64,000 nt of DNA. Source: Chytridium lagenaria. Taxonomy: Eukaryota > Chytridiomycota > Chytridiomycetes > Chytridiales > Chytridiaceae. Position numbers and translations under genes: made by a program. The number at the start of each line of letters is the position of its first letter. Position 1 is the first letter of the stretch. The notes under the pieces are model-generated. The model worked only from the letters and a program-made list of their open reading frames with translations, searched no databases and was not told the origin of the DNA. The stretch lies in contig JAHLKC010000075.1 of assembly GCA_025449115.1 (NCBI GenBank), positions 62,001 through 126,000 of the forward strand, read 5' to 3'. Shown here in pieces: positions 59,213 to 64,000 of this stretch.

Positions 59213-62200
59213 TTGCCATTTGGCCAGCTTGGGACGGGGTTTGCCGTTTTTTGGAGAAAGGGAGAAGGGGCTCAAGAGCCCCACAAAGAAGAGAAACCTC
59301 GGATTCGATCAAGGCATCCCGGAAGTGCAGATAGAAGAGTCGAGAGGGAACGATCCCGGTCTCCGGGTTTATCTGAAAAGGTCATGGACGACCGCCATGA
59401 CAATGCCCGACGCTTTGGTCGAAGAGGACCTTTGGTGACGGCAGCCATGGATCCTTTGGTTGGGCCAGCCCTCAGATCTATCTCTGGAACCCTTGGTGAG
59501 GAGCAAAACCGGATAAATGCTTCTTTTACTGGATCGTCCGCCCCCACCATCCTCGGACATTCATCAGGCAGTAATCGATCCGCCACTCATTCTCCACGTC
59601 AGCTTTCAGCCAACGCTGCAACCTCAGCTCCACCTTTAAAGGCTTACGAAGGTGCTACGCCATCAATGTCGGCTAGATCAGGATCTCAAGCATCTACAGA
59701 CTCATCAGGACCTCAGTCTCAGGAGAACATTTTAAAAAGATCCTCCTCAGCTTCTGCAGTCTTAAATGGTCGTCGGGATGATGTGACCCGTCGTCGTAAT
59801 CCTCCTCGAAATCCTAGAGCCCGCCAGCAGCAGCAACAATTTTACAACAGCAACAGCAGCAACAACAGCAACAACAGCAACAACAGCAACAGCAGCATCA
59901 GCAACAACTGCATCATGAGCCCTATCCATCTCGACAAGGTCTTCGTCCTCCCGCACTTTCCCAATCTGCTACTAGCGCTCTCAGCATGACATCCGCCGTC
60001 TCACATACCTCCACCTCATCAGCGCCTTCTTCGCACAACACCTCTGGACAACAACGGCCCTTAAAATCTCCGCGATCATGGTCACGAGTGCGAAGAACCG
60101 TAATTGCCAGCGACGGGACGCATTCCGCTTCACCATCAGGTTCATCGTCTTCTCAACTGCCTTCGGTAAGCTTAGGAGGCTTTTTCATTTCTTTCTTTCT
60201 TCTCACCATTCTTTCGTTCTACGACTTTGGTCTTTTTCGTTTTCGTCGGTCCACTGTCCTTTCTCATTCGCCTTTTTTTTCCCTTCTATATTTTATTTAA
60301 GGCATCACCACCGATGCACATTGACTTGAGCGACTCGATGGTGGACCGTGTGTCTATGGACGCCTTTGATACCAATCCCCGAATCTCTCCACGAAAGTCC
60401 CCTCACACGTCCGCTGTACAAAGTCACATGTCAGGCCCATCTACAGCCTGGCCCTTCCCCGTTGTAGCCAATGCAAGTCCTCCGACCGTTTCATTATCTC
60501 ATCCTTCTCCCGCCTTCCATCCTCTCACGATACCATCATCCCAAACCTCTGTCAACACAACCATGTCCGCGCAATCCCACACCTCACACGCCAGCGCCCA
60601 AAGCACAGCAACCATCTTTCATTCGCCCGCACAACATTTCACGACCGATACGTTGAGATCCACAACGTCGGGGTCCTCGTTAAACGAGTTTACAACCATT
60701 GACGCGGATATGATTCAACAGCCTTCAGAGGATCGGACACTGGGATCAAAGGCGTCGCAAGCATCAATTGCAAGCGCGTCAGGATCAACAGGCAGAAAAG
60801 GGAGGAGCTCCACACCACCCCCGTCCTCGAGAGGCAATGGAGGTCGGAAACGTCTGTCCTTCCTTTCACTTGCCCAGCATCCATGGCCGAAACTGGCCAA
60901 ACGTATGCTCTCCTTTGGGCAGTCTCACCATGACACAAGTCGGAGAGAAGACGGGAGGATACGGTTACAACAACCTCCTCATTCCGCATTAAATCCCGCT
61001 TCCATCGCCGCTGCCTCCCAGTCTCCATCACCCCAGGTTCAGTCACCGTTGCTGCAATGCTGCATTCTGGCATTGACATGTTTGATTTAACCAATGCGCA
61101 CAACACCCCCCATCAACTCTCAACCCTACTCTGTCCACATCACCCTCCGACTCCACCACCCGAATCGCAACCGTCCCCAACATCTCTCCGTTCAAACACG
61201 AACGCTCACGCACCGCTTCGAGTTCCTCATCCGTCCTCGCTCGTGTCGGTAACATCACCCCTCCCAATGTTCTCTCCTCCGACCAAATGAACGACCTCAA
61301 TTCCTCCACATCCATTGAAACGGCGAGATCCACCGTAGGAATCCGCTCTTCATCACCAAGGTCCGCATCCATGGAGGCCAAAAAGCTTCTGAGCCGTCGT
61401 ACACTTCCATGCCCGACCCACCTCCCTTCATCACCGTCCATCCATCCTTCCCACTCAACGACACCTCCCAGCACGCGGATCCATCATCTCCCTCAACGAC
61501 GTCGACCCAACCTCTCGTCGTCCCTTCCTCCGCCTCCCTCCAATCCGCAGGAAGCGCAGTCTCCGTCGTGGCGGCGCGTCGTCGACGTTCAACATCCCTC
61601 TGTCTCTTCCATCATCTCCTGCTCTCTGTCGCATTCGCCGATGAATCTAGCGCTACCCCTGAAGACGAATCCACTGTCTCCTCTCATTCCGCCTCTTCAT
61701 CGGGGATCGCGTCGGCGCCGTGTCCGAGGTTGGCACAGCGGTGCCTGACCTGCGCAGGTTAAGATGATGCAGACGGAAAAGAAACCAAGACCTAGTCAGT
61801 GTTGCTTGATCAACATATTGCGCGTTGGGAGGGTTCATCCATGAATTGTATTCAGAGTTTACCGGATGAACCATCTACGGGGGTGGATAATGTCCCTGTG
61901 AAGACGAGGAAATCGGCTGAGGGTGGGACGTTTATCGCGGCGGACAATGGTGGGAGACGGAAATCGGAAAAGGTTGAAATGGACAAGGCTGTGACGCCGG
62001 ATGCTGTGATGGAAAGTGAAGATGCTGATTCTGAGGAGGAGGAAGAAGCGAGGGAGGCAGAAGCGAAGTGGATTACTTTCCTCGATTTTCCCGAATTGGA
62101 CTGTAGGGAGACTTTTGGGGACAGGAGCCACTGGGATGGTGTTTGAGGCGGTTCATCCTGAATCCTTCGTCCATTATTCGCCATCAAGAAAACGCGGGTC

Positions 62201-64000
62201 GTGAATACTCACCCTTGGCTTCCGATGCCGAAATTGTTTTCGACGATTGTCAAGGTGCTCCGGTTGGCGGATCACCCAATTGATGATGTATTATGGAGTT
62301 GAGAATTTGGGGGAGGATATGTATGTGTTTAGTGAGTTTTTGTGGGGGGGCAGTGTGAGGGATCGGATTTATGGGTTGCATCAGATGCAGGAGAGACGGA
62401 ATCTGGCAGAGGTGAAGGCTGGAGGGGAGGAAGGGAGGGTGAAGGAGAGGAAAGTGGAGCGGTTATACCGGGGATTAGGGATGAAGCGCAGATTAGGAGA
62501 TGGATTAGGATGATTTTGGAGGGGTTGAGGTATTTGCATAAGCATGATATTATTCATGGGATTTGAAGCCTGGTAATTTGTTATTGACGGATGGAGATTT
62601 GTTAAAGATTGCAGATTTTGGGTGAGTTTGTGTTTTAGCTTTGCTTTGCTTTTATTCCCTAAATAACCCTTTTGGAATGGAACACTGACTTTTCATATTA
62701 TTTTCCTTTTAGGGCTCAAAAATCCAGCAAAGATGTTGTGATCAACCCCATCTTACCCAAATGTTTGGTTCACCCTCCTACATGGCTCCCGAGATCATCA
62801 CTCCTCTGCTGAGGGCCTAAAGGTGCTCAAGACATGTGGTCTCTCGGCTGCTGTCTCTTTGAAATGGTTCTCGGCAAACCCCTTGGTTCCAGCTTGACAA
62901 CGTCTACGCCTTATACTACCTTATGGGCACGTACGCGAAACGCGCTGAAGCTTTGCAGAACGACACACCAGCCCTGCGGGTGTTGGGTTGGCTGAAGCGC
63001 GGAGAGGGGGTTGTGAGAGACATGCGGCGGTGTACGCTGAAGTGGCGGCACGGATGGAGGAGAAGAATGGACGGTCCAAGTGGTGGGTGCATGAAGGGCC
63101 TGGGGTTTGGGGGAGACCGAGAGCGCCGTCACGGAGGAGGGAGATGGAGTATGAGGGAGGGGATGGGGTTGGGGCTGTGTTGTTTGAAGGGATGAAAAGG
63201 TTTCAGGAGGAGGATGAGGATGAGGTGGAGGAACGGATTCGGGATTCGGATTTGACGGATTCGGATTTCTCGGATGAGAGTGGGAGTGGGGAGGAGGAGG
63301 AGGAGGGGGGAGGGTTTAGGGAGGATGTGACGGAAGCGTCGTCGAAGCCGTCGATGCCTTCGGGCGGATGACGGGGTCGGAGAGGTCGAGCCTGTTAAGC
63401 GCTAAACAGTCGCATGCGTCGTCGAGGTCTTCGGCTATTTCTGGGACGGGGTCTTCTGGGAACCGTCGAAGCATCGGCCTCCTCTTCTGGTCCAACGTCT
63501 GCGGGGATCTCTAGCCGTAGCCGCAACACGTCGTATAAGAGCCTTACAGCGCTCCGTGAAGAATGGGACGGGGAGTCTCCTGCAGACGGTGAAGAAGAGA
63601 CGCATCCACGTCGTCGATCGAGGGTGCGGAGTAAAGCCGGGAGTGATCCAGCGAGCTGGTGGAACCGGGCAGCTGCGAATCGGGTGAACAGGGTGACGAT
63701 GTGGGGAAAATGATCCTTGAGGAGTTTGGTCGTGATGCGGATGGGTTACCTGATGCGGCGGCTATTGAGGCGGCGTTCTTGGATGCAATGGCGTTTGGGG
63801 AGTCACCGGCGGTGTGGGGGGATGATGTGGATTTCTTTGGACGTGGAAGCAGTGTCTCTGGAACGTCTGGGAGAAGTAAAATGGTGGAGAATGTGGAGGA
63901 GGAGGAGTTTCATGATACCTCTGAAGTGGAACCTTGGCAGGTGGATGGTGATCCTGAGATGAGTCGATTTTATTTGAGTCGTGCAGATTCGATATCGTCA
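59213..64000 (+). CDS. MAPKKK-type (Ssk2/MEKK4-like) protein kinase, 3' end outside window
   Basis: Serine/threonine kinase, probably a MAP kinase kinase kinase. The start is uncertain; an ATG near 59382 or the open frame from 59213 may be used. The N-terminal 900 or so residues are Ser/Pro/Thr-rich with a poly-Gln tract. The kinase domain lies at about 62.1-62.95 kb: glycine loop WTVGRLLGTGATGMVFEAV; the FAIKK lysine; LMMYYGVENLGEDMYVFSEF; GLRYLHKHDIIHG; catalytic loop as DLKPGNLL in the next frame; IADFG; MFGSPSYMAPEII; GAQDMWSLGCCLFEMVLGK; and PWFQLDNVYALYYLMGTY. YGVE and the WSLGC region resemble Ssk2/MEKK4. The frame breaks at least five times, one at the G run 62558-62560. An acidic, Ser-rich C-terminal region continues to the window edge. 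Family is confident; orthologue is not. Confidence 0.7.
59824..59908. repeat. CAG/CAA repeat in the kinase gene (poly-Gln in the continuing frame)
   Basis: CAG and CAA codons run for about 85 bp. Upstream the frame reads five Gln. After the T run at 59840-59843 it shifts to an Asn/Ser frame ending in a stop, while the next frame reads about 14 Gln and continues in the downstream coding sequence (HEPYPSRQGLRPP). One missing T would join both parts as a single Gln-rich tract. Confidence 0.75.

Overview
The window looks like nuclear DNA of a zoosporic (flagellated) fungus such as a chytrid. The genes carry many short spliceosomal introns, mostly about 40-90 nt with GT...AG ends. The set mixes fungal-type proteins (Rcf2, Aim41/YqeY-like, Kcs1, PAN2, a cytochrome b5-acyl-CoA dehydrogenase fusion) with CFAP47, an axonemal protein expected only where a motile flagellum exists. 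Sixteen protein genes can be supported. I found no rRNA, tRNA, CRISPR array, transposon or virus-like sequence.

Layout. 1-637: 3' part of a GH46-type chitosanase (+). 1954-13543: a very large CFAP47-like gene (-). 14814-20514: a DENN-domain protein (+). 20798-23014: a secreted-ectodomain / single-TM / SH3 protein (-). 23299-24685: a multipass acyltransferase-3 protein (-). 24686-27305: gene-poor. 27306-35247: a compact genome-maintenance block of a RecQ5-like helicase (+), the telomere CST subunit STN1 (-) and a RAD54B/Rdh54-like translocase (+). 36015-40319: PAN2 deadenylase (+). 41439-42283: a small secreted Reeler-domain protein (-). 43368-44585: RCF2 (-). 46030-46898: an Aim41/YqeY-like mitochondrial protein (-). 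47074-49967: cytochrome b5-acyl-CoA dehydrogenase (-). 50623-about 53028: a patatin-like phospholipase (-). 53604-58154: inositol hexakisphosphate kinase Kcs1 (-). About 59213 to the window end: a MAPKKK-type protein kinase with a long low-complexity N-terminus (+, 3' incomplete).

How the genes relate. Most are ordinary housekeeping, signalling or mitochondrial genes with no sign of an operon-like pathway. The one functional cluster is RecQ5-STN1-RAD54B: stop codons 37 bp apart between the first two and start codons 135 bp apart between the last two, all acting in recombination or telomere maintenance.

Quality caveat. Many otherwise intact, conserved genes are broken by single-base frameshifts. 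At least thirteen can be located and nearly all lie in short homopolymer runs. I read these as uncorrected sequencing or assembly indels rather than pseudogenes. The exon structures given are manual readings from splice sites and conservation; boundaries not quoted explicitly are approximate.
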